In this document: piece after piece, positions 31,547 to 40,934 of the stretch
Numbering within the stretch: the stretch's first letter is position 1
Layout: each line of letters opens with the position of its first letter
Assembly (NCBI RefSeq): GCF_900185725.1
Contig: NZ_FYAU01000011.1
Span: 1 to 48,787 of the forward strand
DNA from: Stappia sp. TSB10P1A
Lineage (GTDB): Bacteria > Pseudomonadota > Alphaproteobacteria > Rhizobiales > Stappiaceae
Direction of reading: 5' to 3'
Length of the DNA stretch: 48,787 bases
The notes under the pieces: model-generated
Told to the model about the DNA's origin: nothing
The model's input: the letters and a program-made list of their open reading frames with translations, nothing else
Database searches by the model: none
Position numbers and translations under genes: made by a program

Positions 31547-34044
31547 GCAAGGCTGCCGCAACGCGGCCACCGCTTCCCATCGATGCGGTGCTGCCGGATC
31601 TGCTTGCCGTACTGGAAGCGCATACCGCCTGCGTGCTGGTGGCCGAACCCGGCGCCGGCAAGACGACGATGGTGCCGCTGGCCCTGCTCAATGCGACATG
31701 GCGCGACGACGGGCGCATCATCGTGCTGGAGCCCCGCCGGCTCGCGGCCCGCGCGGCGGCTGCCCGGATGGCGTCGCTGCTTGGCGAGGAGGTCGGCGGA
31801 CGGGTCGGCCTCAGGGTGCGGCTGGAGACGAAAGTCTCCGCCCGAACGCGCATCGAAGTGGTCACCGAAGGCGTCTTCACCCGGATGATCCTCGAGGATC
31901 CCGAGCTTGCGGGCGTTGCCTGCATCCTCTTCGACGAGTTTCACGAGCGCTCGCTGGACGGCGATCTCGGCCTTGCGCTCGCCCTCGATGCGCAAGGGGC
32001 GCTGCGCGAGGACCTGCGCATCGTGCCGATGTCCGCGACCATCGATGCCGCAGGCGTCGCCAGCCATCTCGGCGGCGTGCCGGTGATCCATTGCGAGGGA
32101 CGCAGCTTTCCGGTCGAGACCCGCTATCTCGGACGCGATGGCGACCGCGACATCGCGGCTCAGGTCGCGGGGGCGGTGCGCAAGGCACTGGCGGAGGAGA
32201 GCGGCTCGATCCTCGCCTTCCTGCCCGGTCAGGGCGAGATCCGCCGCGCGGCGGAGATGCTCCTGCCGCCCCTGCCCGCCGATACCGACCTCGCTCCCCT
32301 CTACGGTGCTCTCACCGGCGCGGAACAGAGTGCCGCCATTCGTCCGGCGGCGAGCGGCCGGCGCAAGGTGGTGCTGGCCACCTCAATCGCCCAGACCTCG
32401 CTGACCATCGAGGGCGTGCGGGTCGTCATCGACAGCGGCCTTGCCCGCGTGCCGGTCCATGAGCCGGCGACCGGTCTCACCCGGCTCGCGACTGTGCGGG
32501 CCTCGCGCGCCGCCGCCGACCAGCGGCGCGGCCGCGCCGGACGCATGGAGCCGGGCATCTGCTACCGGCTGTGGGACGAGGCGCAGACCGCCTCGCTGCC
32601 CGCCGACGACAGGCCCGAAATCCTGGAGGCGGACCTTTCCAGCCTGGCGCTCGACCTTGCCGCCTGGGGCGTCAGCGATCCCGCCAGCCTGCGCTTTCCC
32701 GACCAGCCGCCGGCGGCCGCCTGGAACGAGGCAGTCGCCCTGTTGCAGCGGCTCGAAGCGCTCGACGGCACGGGGCGGCTGACGGCGGAGGGCGAGCGCA
32801 TGCGCGCGCTGCCGCTGGCGCCTCGGCTGGCGCATATGCTGGTGCGGGCGGCGGAAACGGGAGAGAGCCGGCTTGCTTGCGAGACCGCGGCCCTGCTCTC
32901 CGAACAGGGACTCGGCGGGCGCTCGGCGGATCTTCGCCACCGCCTGATGGATTTTCGCCGCGCCCGCGATCCGCGCAGCACAGCCGCGCGCGGCATGGCC
33001 CAGCGCTGGCAATCGCTGATCGACAAGGGGCCGAGCGCGAAGACGACTTCGATGGCAGCAGGCGACACGGAAGCGGCCGGCAGGCTGCTGGCGCTCGCCT
33101 ATCCCGACCGGGTGGCGCAGGCGCAGGACGGGCGCGGCGGTTTCCGCATGGCCAATGGCCGGGGCGGGCGCGTCGACGAGGCCGATCCGCTGGCGCGCGA
33201 GCCGTTCCTCGTCGTCGCCGACCTGCAGGGCAATGCCGCGCGCGGCCGCATCCTGCTCGGCGCTCCAATCACGCGCGAGGAGATCGAGCAGCTTTTCGCC
33301 GGCGAAATCGAGGACGAGGTGCAGGTCGCCTGCGAGGCCTCGGGCTCTGTGCGAGCACGGCGGCTGCGCCGCCTTCGCCGGCTGGTGCTGCGCGAAGCTG
33401 TCGAGCCCAATCCCGATCCGGATGCCGTCGCCGCGGCTCTCCTTGCCTTCCTCAAGACACGCGGCGCCCGCGCCCTGCCCTGGAGCAAGGCCCAGGCGGC
33501 CCTGCGCGCCCGCGTCGTGACTTTGCGAGGGCTATTGCCGGCTGCCGAGGCCGAGGCCTGGCCGGATCTTGGCGACGATGCCTTGAGCGAAACGATGGAG
33601 GTTTGGCTCGGCCCCTATCTCGCGGGCCTGCGCAGCACCTCCGCGCTCGACGCCGAGATGCTGGGCAATGCGCTCGCCGCCCTGCTGCCGCAGCACCGGC
33701 TGGGCGAGCTCGACCGCTTGCTGCCGACCCATTTCGCCGCCCCGTCCGGCTCGCATGTCCCGATCGACTACGACCGCGAGGAAGGGCCGACGCTGCCCAT
33801 CCGGGTGCAGGAGCTTTTCGGCCTCGACCGGCATCCGGCGATTGCGGGAGGCAGCGTGCCGCTGATCCTGGAACTGCTGTCGCCGGCCCACCGGCCGATC
33901 CAGATCACCCGCGACCTGCCGGGCTTCTGGCGCGGCTCCTGGGCAGCGGTAAAGGCCGAGATGAAGGGCCGCTACCCCAAGCACCCCTGGCCGGACGACC
34001 CGCTTTCCGCCCCGGCGACCAACCGGGCCAAGCCGCGCAAGTAG
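31543..34044 (+). CDS. hrpB: HrpB, DEAH-type ATP-dependent helicase
   Basis: 833 residues, normal for HrpB. Helicase motifs in order: Walker A AEPGAGKTTMVP, Ia LEPRRLAARAAA, II DEFHERSLDGD (DEFH instead of DEAH, usual in HrpB), III MSATIDA, IV-V ATSIAQTSLTIEGV, VI QRRGRAGRMEPG. The C-terminus carries the HrpB-specific domain (DYDREEGPTLPIRVQELFGL, LSPAHRPIQITRDLPGFWRGSW, YPKHPWPDDP). It is a cytoplasmic RNA helicase whose cellular role is poorly defined. It is coupled to glk by ATGA and converges on putA with 34 bases between stops. Confidence 0.96.
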   Translation: MSKAAATRPPLPIDAVLPDLLAVLEAHTACVLVAEPGAGKTTMVPLALLNATWRDDGRIIVLEPRRLAARAAAARMASLLGEEVGGRVGLRVRLETKVSARTRIEVVTEGVFTRMILEDPELAGVACILFDEFHERSLDGDLGLALALDAQGALREDLRIVPMSATIDAAGVASHLGGVPVIHCEGRSFPVETRYLGRDGDRDIAAQVAGAVRKALAEESGSILAFLPGQGEIRRAAEMLLPPLPADTDLAPLYGALTGAEQSAAIRPAASGRRKVVLATSIAQTSLTIEGVRVVIDSGLARVPVHEPATGLTRLATVRASRAAADQRRGRAGRMEPGICYRLWDEAQTASLPADDRPEILEADLSSLALDLAAWGVSDPASLRFPDQPPAAAWNEAVALLQRLEALDGTGRLTAEGERMRALPLAPRLAHMLVRAAETGESRLACETAALLSEQGLGGRSADLRHRLMDFRRARDPRSTAARGMAQRWQSLIDKGPSAKTTSMAAGDTEAAGRLLALAYPDRVAQAQDGRGGFRMANGRGGRVDEADPLAREPFLVVADLQGNAARGRILLGAPITREEIEQLFAGEIEDEVQVACEASGSVRARRLRRLRRLVLREAVEPNPDPDAVAAALLAFLKTRGARALPWSKAQAALRARVVTLRGLLPAAEAEAWPDLGDDALSETMEVWLGPYLAGLRSTSALDAEMLGNALAALLPQHRLGELDRLLPTHFAAPSGSHVPIDYDREEGPTLPIRVQELFGLDRHPAIAGGSVPLILELLSPAHRPIQITRDLPGFWRGSWAAVKAEMKGRYPKHPWPDDPLSAPATNRAKPRK

Positions 34045-34078
34045 CACGTGCTCGGCCCGGCAGTCCGTAAAGTAGGCC

Positions 34079-37000
34079 TCAGTCTTCCTCGGCCATGGCG
34101 ATCAGGCTGGCATTGCCGCCGGCCGCCGCCGTGTTGATCGAGACGACCTGCTCCAGCGCGAAGCGGCCGAGATAGGCCGGGCCGCCGGCCTTCGGGCCGG
34201 TGCCGGACAGGCCGGATCCGCCGAAGGGCTGGGTGCCGACCACCGCGCCGATGGTGTTGCGGTTGACATAGACATTGCCGACCGACAACCGGTCGACCAC
34301 GGCCGCCACCGTCGCGTCGATGCGGCTGTGCACGCCGAGCGTCAGGCCGTAGCCGGTCGCGGCGATGGTCTCCAGCATCTTCGGCAGGTCGGATGCCTTG
34401 TAGCGCACCACATGCAGGATCGGGCCGAAAGTCTCCTTGGTCAGTGCATCGGGCCTGTCGAGCTCGACGATATGCGGCGCCACCCAGGTCCCACGCGCCA
34501 GCGCCCCGCCGGGCGCCTCGCCCGCATAGAGCAGCTTCTGGGTGCGGCGCATCTCCCCCACATGCGACAGCAGACGGTCGCGGGCATCGAGGTCGATCAC
34601 CGGGCCGATGTCGGTGGCCGGATCCGCCGGATCGCCGAGCGACAATTCGCTCGCCGCACCCTTCAGCATCTCGAGCTGCTTGTCGGCCACGTCCTCCTGC
34701 AGGTAGAGCAGGCGAAGCGCCGAGCAGCGCTGGCCGGCGGAGCGGAAGGCCGACATCATCACGTCGTCGCAGACCTGCTCCGGCAGCGCCGTCGCGTCGA
34801 CCAGCATGGCGTTGATGCCGCCCGTCTCGGCGATCAGCGGCACGATGGGACCGCGCTTGGCCGCAAGCGTCCGGTTGATCGCCCAGGCCGTTTCGGTCGA
34901 GCCGGTGAAGGCGACGCCGGCAACGCGCGGCTCGGCGACCAGCGCCGCGCCCAGTTCGCGCCCGCCGGGCGCCAGCAGGAACACATCCTCCGGCACGCCG
35001 GCGGCATGGATCAGCTTTGCCGCCTCGAAAGCGATCAGCGGCGTCTGCTCGGCCGGCTTGGCGATCACCGCATTGCCGGCCAGCAGCGCCGCGGTGATCT
35101 GTCCGAGGAAGATCGCCAGCGGGAAATTCCACGGCGAGACGCAGACGAAGACGCCGCGCCCGCGCAGGCGGTAGCGGTTTTCCTCGCCGGTCGGTCCGGG
35201 CATCAAGGTGCCTTCGCCGAACTGCTTCACCGCCTCGGCGGCGTAGTAGCGGCAGAAGTCGACCGCCTCGCGCACCTCGGCAAGGCCGTCGGGCAGGGTC
35301 TTGCCGGCCTCGCGGGCGAGCAGCGCCATCAGCCGCGGCGTCTCCGCCTCCAGCAGGTCGCCAAGCCGGGCGATGGCCGCCGCCCGCTGGTCGACAGGCG
35401 TGCGCGACCAGCGCGCAAAGCCCTTGAGGCCCGCGTCGAACATCGCCGAGACGTCGTCGGGCGTCGCCTCGCGCACGGAGCCGACATGGGTCGCGCCATC
35501 GATCGGCGACAGGACCGAGCGCTCCTTACCGCGCGCCTCCACGCCCGGATAAAGCGGGCCCGCCCCCTCGACCATACGAGGCGCCTTCGCCATCTCCTCG
35601 ACCAGCCGCGAGCGGTCGCGGGCAAGGCCGAACTCCAGGCCTTTCGAGTTGTTGCGGCTTTCCCCATAGAGCGCGGCTGGCAGCGGGATCTTCGGATTGC
35701 GGGCGCGGGTGCCTCCGGCCAGCAGATCGTGCGGGCGGGCAAGCAGCCGCGAGATCGGCACGGAAGCATCACCCACCGCCGAGACGAAGGACGAGTTGGC
35801 GCCGTTTTCCAGCAGGCGGCGAACCAGATAGGCCAGCAGATCGCGATGGCCGCCGACGGGCGCATAGATGCGGCAGGGATGCCCGTCGCGCTCGGTCACG
35901 GCCTTGTAGAGGCTCTCGCCCATGCCGTGCAGGCGCTGGAACTCGAAGCCGCCCTCGTTGCCGGCCATGGCGATGATCTGCGCGACCGACAGCGCGTTGT
36001 GGGTGGCGAATTGCGGATAGATGCGGGCTCGCGCGCCGAGCAGCGCCCCGGCGCAGGCGAGATAGGAGAGGTCCGTTGCCGCCTTGCGGGTGAAGACCGG
36101 GAAGTCCTCCAGCCCGCGCTCCTGCGCGCGCTTGATCTCGGTATCCCAGTAGGCGCCCTTGACGAGACGCACCATGAAGCGGCGATCGAGCCTCTCGGCG
36201 AGACCGATGATCCAGTTGACGGCGGCGAGCGCCCGCTTCTGGTAGGCCTGGATGGCAAGACCGAAACCGTCCCAGCCGGCAAGCGAGGGATCGGCCGCAA
36301 CGGCGGCGAAGATGTCGAGCGAGATCTCCAGCCGGTCGGCCTCCTCCGCGTCGACCGTGAAGTTGAGATTGTGGCGCTTGGCCGCCTGGGCGAGCTTGAG
36401 CAACTGCGGCACCAGTTCGTCGCGCACGCGCGTGCCCTTGACCGCTTCATAGCGCGGATGCAGCGCCGAGAGCTTGACGGAAATGCCCGGGCGGGCGGGC
36501 AGTTCGCCCTTGCCGGCCGCCGCACCGATCGCCTCGATCGCATCCGCATAGGAGCGGAAGTAGCGCTCGGCATCGCCGGCGGTGCGGGCGCCCTCACCCA
36601 GCATGTCGTAGGAGTAGCGGTAGCCCTTGGCTTCCTGACCCTTCGCCCGCGACAGGGCGCCCTTGATGGTCTCGCCGAGCACGAACTGGTGGCCGAGAAT
36701 CCGCATCGCCTGGCGCGTCGCCGCACGCACTGCCGGCATGCCCATGCGCTTCACCAGGGCGGCAAGGATCGTATTGGGCTGCTCGCCCGGATGCAGCAGG
36801 CGCGAGGTGACGCCGAGCGCCCAGGAGGAGGCGGAGACCAGCCAGGTGTCGGATGCCCCCCCTTCCGATTCGTCGAAGCGGGCAGCGGCCAGCTTGTCCT
36901 CGATCAGTTTGTCGGCGGTCACTGCGTCCGGCACGCGCAGCAGCGCTTCGGCCAGCACCATCAGCGCCAGTCCCTCGCGGGTCGACAATCCGTATTCGCG

Positions 37001-37222
37001 CAGGAAGTCCTCGACGCCGCCGAGGCCGCCGATCGCCGAGCGGATCGACTGGATGTAGCCGGAGGCGATGTCGTCGATCCGCGCCTCGGTCGCCTCGTCG
37101 AAGGCGATCTTGCCCAGAAGACCGCGAACGGCGCTGTCGTCGGAGGGCGCGAAGGGAGCGCGGAAAGGAGAAAGATCGGTCTGAGACAGCGCGGCGGGCG
37201 CGCGTTCCGGGGCAGAGGTCAT
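34079..37222 (-). CDS. putA: PutA, bifunctional proline dehydrogenase / glutamate-semialdehyde dehydrogenase
   Basis: 1047 residues. It oxidises proline to glutamate in two steps, with FAD and NAD. The N-terminal part has an arm/helical region and then the PRODH barrel (RMVKGAYWDTEIKRAQ, YPQFATHNA, FQRLHGMGESLY). The C-terminal aldehyde dehydrogenase has SPWNFPLAIFLGQ, FTGSTETAW, ETGGINAML and the catalytic Cys in GQRCSALR near residue 833. There is no N-terminal ribbon-helix-helix, so unlike E. coli PutA it should not repress its own gene; the divergent Lrp-type gene takes that job. CTGGAG precedes the ATG at 37222. Confidence 0.97.
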   Translation of the reverse strand: MTSAPERAPAALSQTDLSPFRAPFAPSDDSAVRGLLGKIAFDEATEARIDDIASGYIQSIRSAIGGLGGVEDFLREYGLSTREGLALMVLAEALLRVPDAVTADKLIEDKLAAARFDESEGGASDTWLVSASSWALGVTSRLLHPGEQPNTILAALVKRMGMPAVRAATRQAMRILGHQFVLGETIKGALSRAKGQEAKGYRYSYDMLGEGARTAGDAERYFRSYADAIEAIGAAAGKGELPARPGISVKLSALHPRYEAVKGTRVRDELVPQLLKLAQAAKRHNLNFTVDAEEADRLEISLDIFAAVAADPSLAGWDGFGLAIQAYQKRALAAVNWIIGLAERLDRRFMVRLVKGAYWDTEIKRAQERGLEDFPVFTRKAATDLSYLACAGALLGARARIYPQFATHNALSVAQIIAMAGNEGGFEFQRLHGMGESLYKAVTERDGHPCRIYAPVGGHRDLLAYLVRRLLENGANSSFVSAVGDASVPISRLLARPHDLLAGGTRARNPKIPLPAALYGESRNNSKGLEFGLARDRSRLVEEMAKAPRMVEGAGPLYPGVEARGKERSVLSPIDGATHVGSVREATPDDVSAMFDAGLKGFARWSRTPVDQRAAAIARLGDLLEAETPRLMALLAREAGKTLPDGLAEVREAVDFCRYYAAEAVKQFGEGTLMPGPTGEENRYRLRGRGVFVCVSPWNFPLAIFLGQITAALLAGNAVIAKPAEQTPLIAFEAAKLIHAAGVPEDVFLLAPGGRELGAALVAEPRVAGVAFTGSTETAWAINRTLAAKRGPIVPLIAETGGINAMLVDATALPEQVCDDVMMSAFRSAGQRCSALRLLYLQEDVADKQLEMLKGAASELSLGDPADPATDIGPVIDLDARDRLLSHVGEMRRTQKLLYAGEAPGGALARGTWVAPHIVELDRPDALTKETFGPILHVVRYKASDLPKMLETIAATGYGLTLGVHSRIDATVAAVVDRLSVGNVYVNRNTIGAVVGTQPFGGSGLSGTGPKAGGPAYLGRFALEQVVSINTAAAGGNASLIAMAEED

Positions 37223-37343
37223 GACGACTCCAGATCGAAGGCATACGCTCGCGGCGGATCCTGCGACCCGCCGCTCCACTCCCCGAACAAGCCTCGTTCT
37301 TCGGAGATTTTCGTATTATACTGCCGGATATGCCGTGAATTTC

Positions 37344-37376
37344 GGCAAAGATTGGCAATCATAATGGAATTTTGCC
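37344..37376. promoter_or_regulatory. Candidate PutR operator in the putA-putR gap
   Basis: GGCAAA at 37344-37349 and TTTGCC at 37371-37376 form an inverted repeat around an AT-rich centre, ending 1 base before the chosen putR start. The 155-base divergent gap (37223-37377) is AT-rich and must contain both promoters. Lrp-type regulators bind loose AT-rich dyads; this is a reasonable but weak candidate. Confidence 0.3.
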
Positions 37377-37377
37377 T

Positions 37378-37863
37378 GTGAAATCCGAAACTGCCGTGCA
37401 ATCCACGGGACTAGACCGTATCGACCGCCGCATCCTCGAAGTGCTTCAGGTCGACGGCCGCATCACCACGACGGATCTCGCCGCAAGGGTCAACCTCTCC
37501 CCGACCGCGACGGCGGAACGGATGAAGCGGCTGATCCGCGAGGGATATATCCTGCGCTTTTCCGCCGAACTCGATCCGCTCCGCCTCGGCCAGGGGCTGC
37601 TGGTGTTTCTCCAGGTCAAGCTCGACCGGACGACGCCGGACGTGTTCGACGCCTTCGCCCGGGCGGTGAAGCGGGTGCCGCAGGTGCTGGAATGCCATAT
37701 GGTCGCCGGCGGCTTCGACTATCTGGTCAAGGCCCGCGTCTCCGACATGGCGGCCTATCGCAAGCTGCTGGCCGACGCCGTCCTCGATCTTCCCGGCGTG
37801 CGCGAGACGCACACCTACGCGGTGATGGAAGAGGTCAAGGACACGCATGTCCTGCCGCTCTAG
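37378..37863 (+). CDS. putR: Lrp/AsnC-family regulator of proline catabolism (PutR-like)
   Basis: 161 residues from the chosen start. The N-terminal helix-turn-helix (LDRIDRRILEVLQVDGRITTTDLAARVNLSPTATAERMKRL) and the C-terminal RAM ligand-binding domain (CHMVAGGFDYLVKARVSDMAAYRKLL, RETHTYAVMEEVKDTHVLPL) are typical. In Agrobacterium and Rhodobacter a divergent Lrp-like PutR activates putA in response to proline, and the arrangement here is the same. No ATG fits; GTG at 37378 is chosen over TTG at 37372 and GTG at 37396, none with a strong ribosome site. Confidence 0.9.
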   Translation: MKSETAVQSTGLDRIDRRILEVLQVDGRITTTDLAARVNLSPTATAERMKRLIREGYILRFSAELDPLRLGQGLLVFLQVKLDRTTPDVFDAFARAVKRVPQVLECHMVAGGFDYLVKARVSDMAAYRKLLADAVLDLPGVRETHTYAVMEEVKDTHVLPL

Positions 37864-37969
37864 GCGCGATGCGGACGAACACGGCAGCGGCAACAGCGTC
37901 ACGAAGCCGTGTGTTGACCGTCATTGCAGGGGCTTGCGACACAATGCGAAACGGGAAGGGGGACTCCAC

Positions 37970-39217
37970 ATGACCGACACTCGCCTGCTGCCGCGGCTGA
38001 TGCGCGGCGCCCTGCTGGCCGCCACGCTCGCCCTGCCGCTGACGGTCGCAACGGGCCGCGCCGCGGAGGCCGTCGACCCGGCCGCCTGGAACGAGGTGCT
38101 GGCGCAGGCGAAGGGGCAGACCGTTTACTTCCACGCCTGGGGCGGGGAGCCGCGGATCAACGCCTATATCGCCTGGGCCGGCGAGCAGGTGAAGCAGCGG
38201 CACGGCATCACCGTGGAACAGGTGAAGGTGGACGACACCGCCAATGTGGTCGCCCGCATCGTCGCCGAGAAGGCGGCCGGCAAGGACAGCGGCGGCGCTG
38301 TCGATCTCGTGTGGATCAACGGCGAGAATTTCGTGTCGCTGAAGCAGTCGGGCCTGCTGATGACGCCGGGCTGGGCAACGAAGCTCCCCAACTGGCCGCT
38401 CGTCGATGTGGAGAACAAGCCGGCGGTGGTGACCGATTTCACCGAACCGACGGACGGGCTGGAAAGTCCCTGGGGCATGGCCAAGCTCGTCTTCATGCAC
38501 GACACGGCGACGCTGCCCGAGCCGCCGAAGACGCTCGCCGCCTTCGCCGAGTATGCGAAAGCCAATCCCGGACGCTTCACCTATCCGCAGCCGCCGAACT
38601 TCCATGGCTCGACCTTCCTGAAGCAGGTGCTCGCCACCACCATCGCCGACCCCGACAAACTGTCCCGCCCCGTCGACCCGGCAACTTTCGAGGCCGATGT
38701 CGCCCCGCTCTTCGCCTATCTCGACGACCTGCATCCGAACATGTGGCGGCAGGGTCGATCCTTCCCGCAGAACCAGCCGGCCCTGCGCCAGTTGCTGGCC
38801 GACAGCGAGATCGACATCGCCTTCACCTTCAATCCCGCCGGCGCCTCCGCGGCCATCGCCGCCGGCGAACTGCCCGACACCGTGCGCACCTTCGTGCTGG
38901 ACGGCGGCACCATCGGCAACGCTCATTTCGTCGCCATTCCGTTCAATGCCAGCGCCAAGGCCGGCGCCCTTGTCCTCGCCAACTTCCTGCTGTCGCCCGA
39001 AGCCCAGGCGCGCAAGCAGGATCCGGCGATCTGGGGCGATCCGACCGTGCTCGCGGTGGAGCGGCTGGAGACGGCTGAGCGGGAGCGCTTCAACGCGCTC
39101 GATCTCGGCATCGCCACCCTGTCGCCGGAGGAGCTCGGGCCGGTGATCGACGAGCCGCATGCCAGTTGGATGGTCGAACTGGAGCGCGCCTGGACGGCCC
39201 GCTACGCCTCGCAGTGA
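37970..39217 (+). CDS. YnjB-type ABC transporter substrate-binding protein
   Basis: 415 residues. A signal peptide (cleavage near GRA/AE, about residue 31) precedes a family-1-like periplasmic binding domain: YFHAWGGEPRINAYIAW, GAVDLVWINGENFVSLKQSGLL, SPWGMAKLVFMHD, YPQPPNFHGSTFLKQ, FNPAGASAAIAAG. The HAWGG and WINGENF signatures match the YnjB/COG4134 group, whose ligand is unknown (thiamine has been proposed for YnjBCD). GGGGGA lies upstream of the ATG. It is followed by its permease and ATPase; the upstream 106 bases contain no TPP-type riboswitch motif that I can see. Confidence 0.9.
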   Translation: MTDTRLLPRLMRGALLAATLALPLTVATGRAAEAVDPAAWNEVLAQAKGQTVYFHAWGGEPRINAYIAWAGEQVKQRHGITVEQVKVDDTANVVARIVAEKAAGKDSGGAVDLVWINGENFVSLKQSGLLMTPGWATKLPNWPLVDVENKPAVVTDFTEPTDGLESPWGMAKLVFMHDTATLPEPPKTLAAFAEYAKANPGRFTYPQPPNFHGSTFLKQVLATTIADPDKLSRPVDPATFEADVAPLFAYLDDLHPNMWRQGRSFPQNQPALRQLLADSEIDIAFTFNPAGASAAIAAGELPDTVRTFVLDGGTIGNAHFVAIPFNASAKAGALVLANFLLSPEAQARKQDPAIWGDPTVLAVERLETAERERFNALDLGIATLSPEELGPVIDEPHASWMVELERAWTARYASQ

Positions 39218-39251
39218 CCGCGCGACGCGCAGAGCGGCGGTCGCAGCACAT

Positions 39252-40934
39252 ATGCTGAAGCTCGCCCCGGCGCTCACGCTCACCCTGATGCTGGGGCCGG
39301 TTGCGGCCGGGCTCTTCGGAACCCTGCTGCCGGCGGCCGGTTATGTGCCGGCGCTCGGCGGCACCGCGATGTCGCGGGAGCCGCTGCGCCTGCTGCTCGG
39401 CCAGCCCGGCATCGGCCAGTCCGCGCTGCTCTCGCTCGGCACCGGCCTTGCCGCGACGCTCGGCGCCTTCACGGTCGTGGTGCTGTTCACCGCCGCCTTC
39501 GAAGGCAGCCGCTTCTTCCGGCTGCTGCGCCGGCTGCTGTCGCCGCTGATGGCGGTGCCGCATGCCGCCGCCGCCTTCGGCCTCGCCTTCCTCATCGCCC
39601 CCTCAGGCTTTGTCATGCGACTTCTGTCGCCCTGGGCGACCGGCCTCCAGCGCCCGCCGGACCTGCTGATTGTCGGCGACCCGCTTGGGCTGACGATGAC
39701 GCTCGGCCTGATGGCGAAGGAGATCCCGTTCCTGTTCCTGATGCTCCTTGCCGCCCTGCCGCAGGCAGACCCCTTGCGCAGCCAGCGCGTGGCGGCAAGC
39801 CTTGGCTATGCGCCCGTCGCCGGCTGGCTGACCACCGTCTTGCCACGCGTCTATCCGCAGATCCGTTTGCCGGTCTTTGCCGTCCTTGCCTATGCCACCT
39901 CCGTCGTCGATGTGGCGCTGATCCTCGGGCCGACCACGCCGCCGCCGCTCGCCGTGCGGCTGACCGGATGGATGAACGATCCCGATCTGTCGCTGCGCTT
40001 CATGGCTTCGGCCGGCGCATTGGCACAGCTTGGCCTCAGCCTTTTCGCCATTCTCCTGTGGATCTGCGGCGAGCGGCTTGCCGCGATGCTCGGCCGCCGC
40101 TGGATCGAGGGGGGACGGCGCAGCGCGGCGGAACGTCTGATCCCCGCCCTGTCGGGAAGCGCGATGGCGCTTCTTGCCACCGCGATGCTTGCCGGTCTTG
40201 CGCTGCTGGCGCTGTGGTCGCTCGCCGGTCCCTGGCGCTTTCCCGATACGCTGCCCCATCACCTGACACTGCGGGCCTGGATGGTGCACGGGCCGGCGGC
40301 AGGCGATGCTATCGCCACCACGCTCGCCATCGCCCTACCGGTCATCGCCGTCGCGATCGCGCTCGCCCTTGCCTGCCTGGAGAACGAGACGCGCGACGGG
40401 CGGCCGGTTCAGCATCGTTCGCTGCCACTGCTCTATCTGCCCCTGATCGTGCCGCAGATCGCCTTCCTGTTCGGGCTCCAGATCCTGTTCCTGATGGCCG
40501 GGCTGCACGACACGCTCCTTGCGGTCGCACTCGGCCACATGGTCTTCGTCCTGCCTTACGTCTTTCTGGCGCTGTCCGATCCCTGGCGCGCGGTCGATCC
40601 GCGCTACGGCCATATGGCCAGTGCCCTCGGCGCCTCGCCTGCCCGCAGCTTCTGGCGGGTGCGGCTGCCGCTCGCACGCAAGGCGGTGGCGACGGCGGCC
40701 GCGCTCGGCTTCGCCGTTTCCGTCGCGCAATACCTGCCGACCCTGTTGATCGGCGGCGGCCGGGTGTCGACGGTGACGACGGAGGCGGTGGCGCTCGCCG
40801 CCGGCGGCAACCGGCAACTCATCGGCCTCTATGGCCTGCTGCAGATGCTGCTGCCCTTCGCTGCCTTCCTGCTCGCGGCGGCGATCCCCGGCGTCGCCCA
40901 TCGCCGACGCGCTGACGGCGAGGCCGCCGCATGA
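39252..40934 (+). CDS. YnjC-type ABC transporter permease (fused double permease)
   Basis: 560 residues with about twelve hydrophobic segments and two binding-protein-dependent permease modules, each with a coupling loop (AASLGYAPVAGWLTTVLPRVYPQIRLP in the first half, ASALGASPARSFWRVRLPLARK in the second). A single chain therefore forms the whole channel, as in YnjC, ThiP and FbpB. The ATG at 39252 has a poor ribosome site; the first hydrophobic helix begins a few residues later. It lies 34 bases after the binding protein and is coupled to the ATPase by ATGA. Confidence 0.9.
   Translation: MLKLAPALTLTLMLGPVAAGLFGTLLPAAGYVPALGGTAMSREPLRLLLGQPGIGQSALLSLGTGLAATLGAFTVVVLFTAAFEGSRFFRLLRRLLSPLMAVPHAAAAFGLAFLIAPSGFVMRLLSPWATGLQRPPDLLIVGDPLGLTMTLGLMAKEIPFLFLMLLAALPQADPLRSQRVAASLGYAPVAGWLTTVLPRVYPQIRLPVFAVLAYATSVVDVALILGPTTPPPLAVRLTGWMNDPDLSLRFMASAGALAQLGLSLFAILLWICGERLAAMLGRRWIEGGRRSAAERLIPALSGSAMALLATAMLAGLALLALWSLAGPWRFPDTLPHHLTLRAWMVHGPAAGDAIATTLAIALPVIAVAIALALACLENETRDGRPVQHRSLPLLYLPLIVPQIAFLFGLQILFLMAGLHDTLLAVALGHMVFVLPYVFLALSDPWRAVDPRYGHMASALGASPARSFWRVRLPLARKAVATAAALGFAVSVAQYLPTLLIGGGRVSTVTTEAVALAAGGNRQLIGLYGLLQMLLPFAAFLLAAAIPGVAHRRRADGEAAA

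Noticed and set aside
34328-37381. A very long rightward open frame antisense to putA (over 1000 codons), and similar long antisense frames over deoB/deoA, the BMP genes and cpaC-cpaE
   Set aside because: High G+C with G/C-biased third positions removes stop codons on the opposite strand. The products are Arg/Gly/His/Gln-rich without motifs, while the other strand encodes intact known proteins.
37864-37969. TPP riboswitch upstream of the YnjB-like gene
   Set aside because: YnjBCD has been linked to thiamine, but no THI-box CTGAGA core or suitable fold is visible. Only a 7-bp hairpin (37879-37885 with 37916-37922) is present, better read as a weak putR 3' structure.
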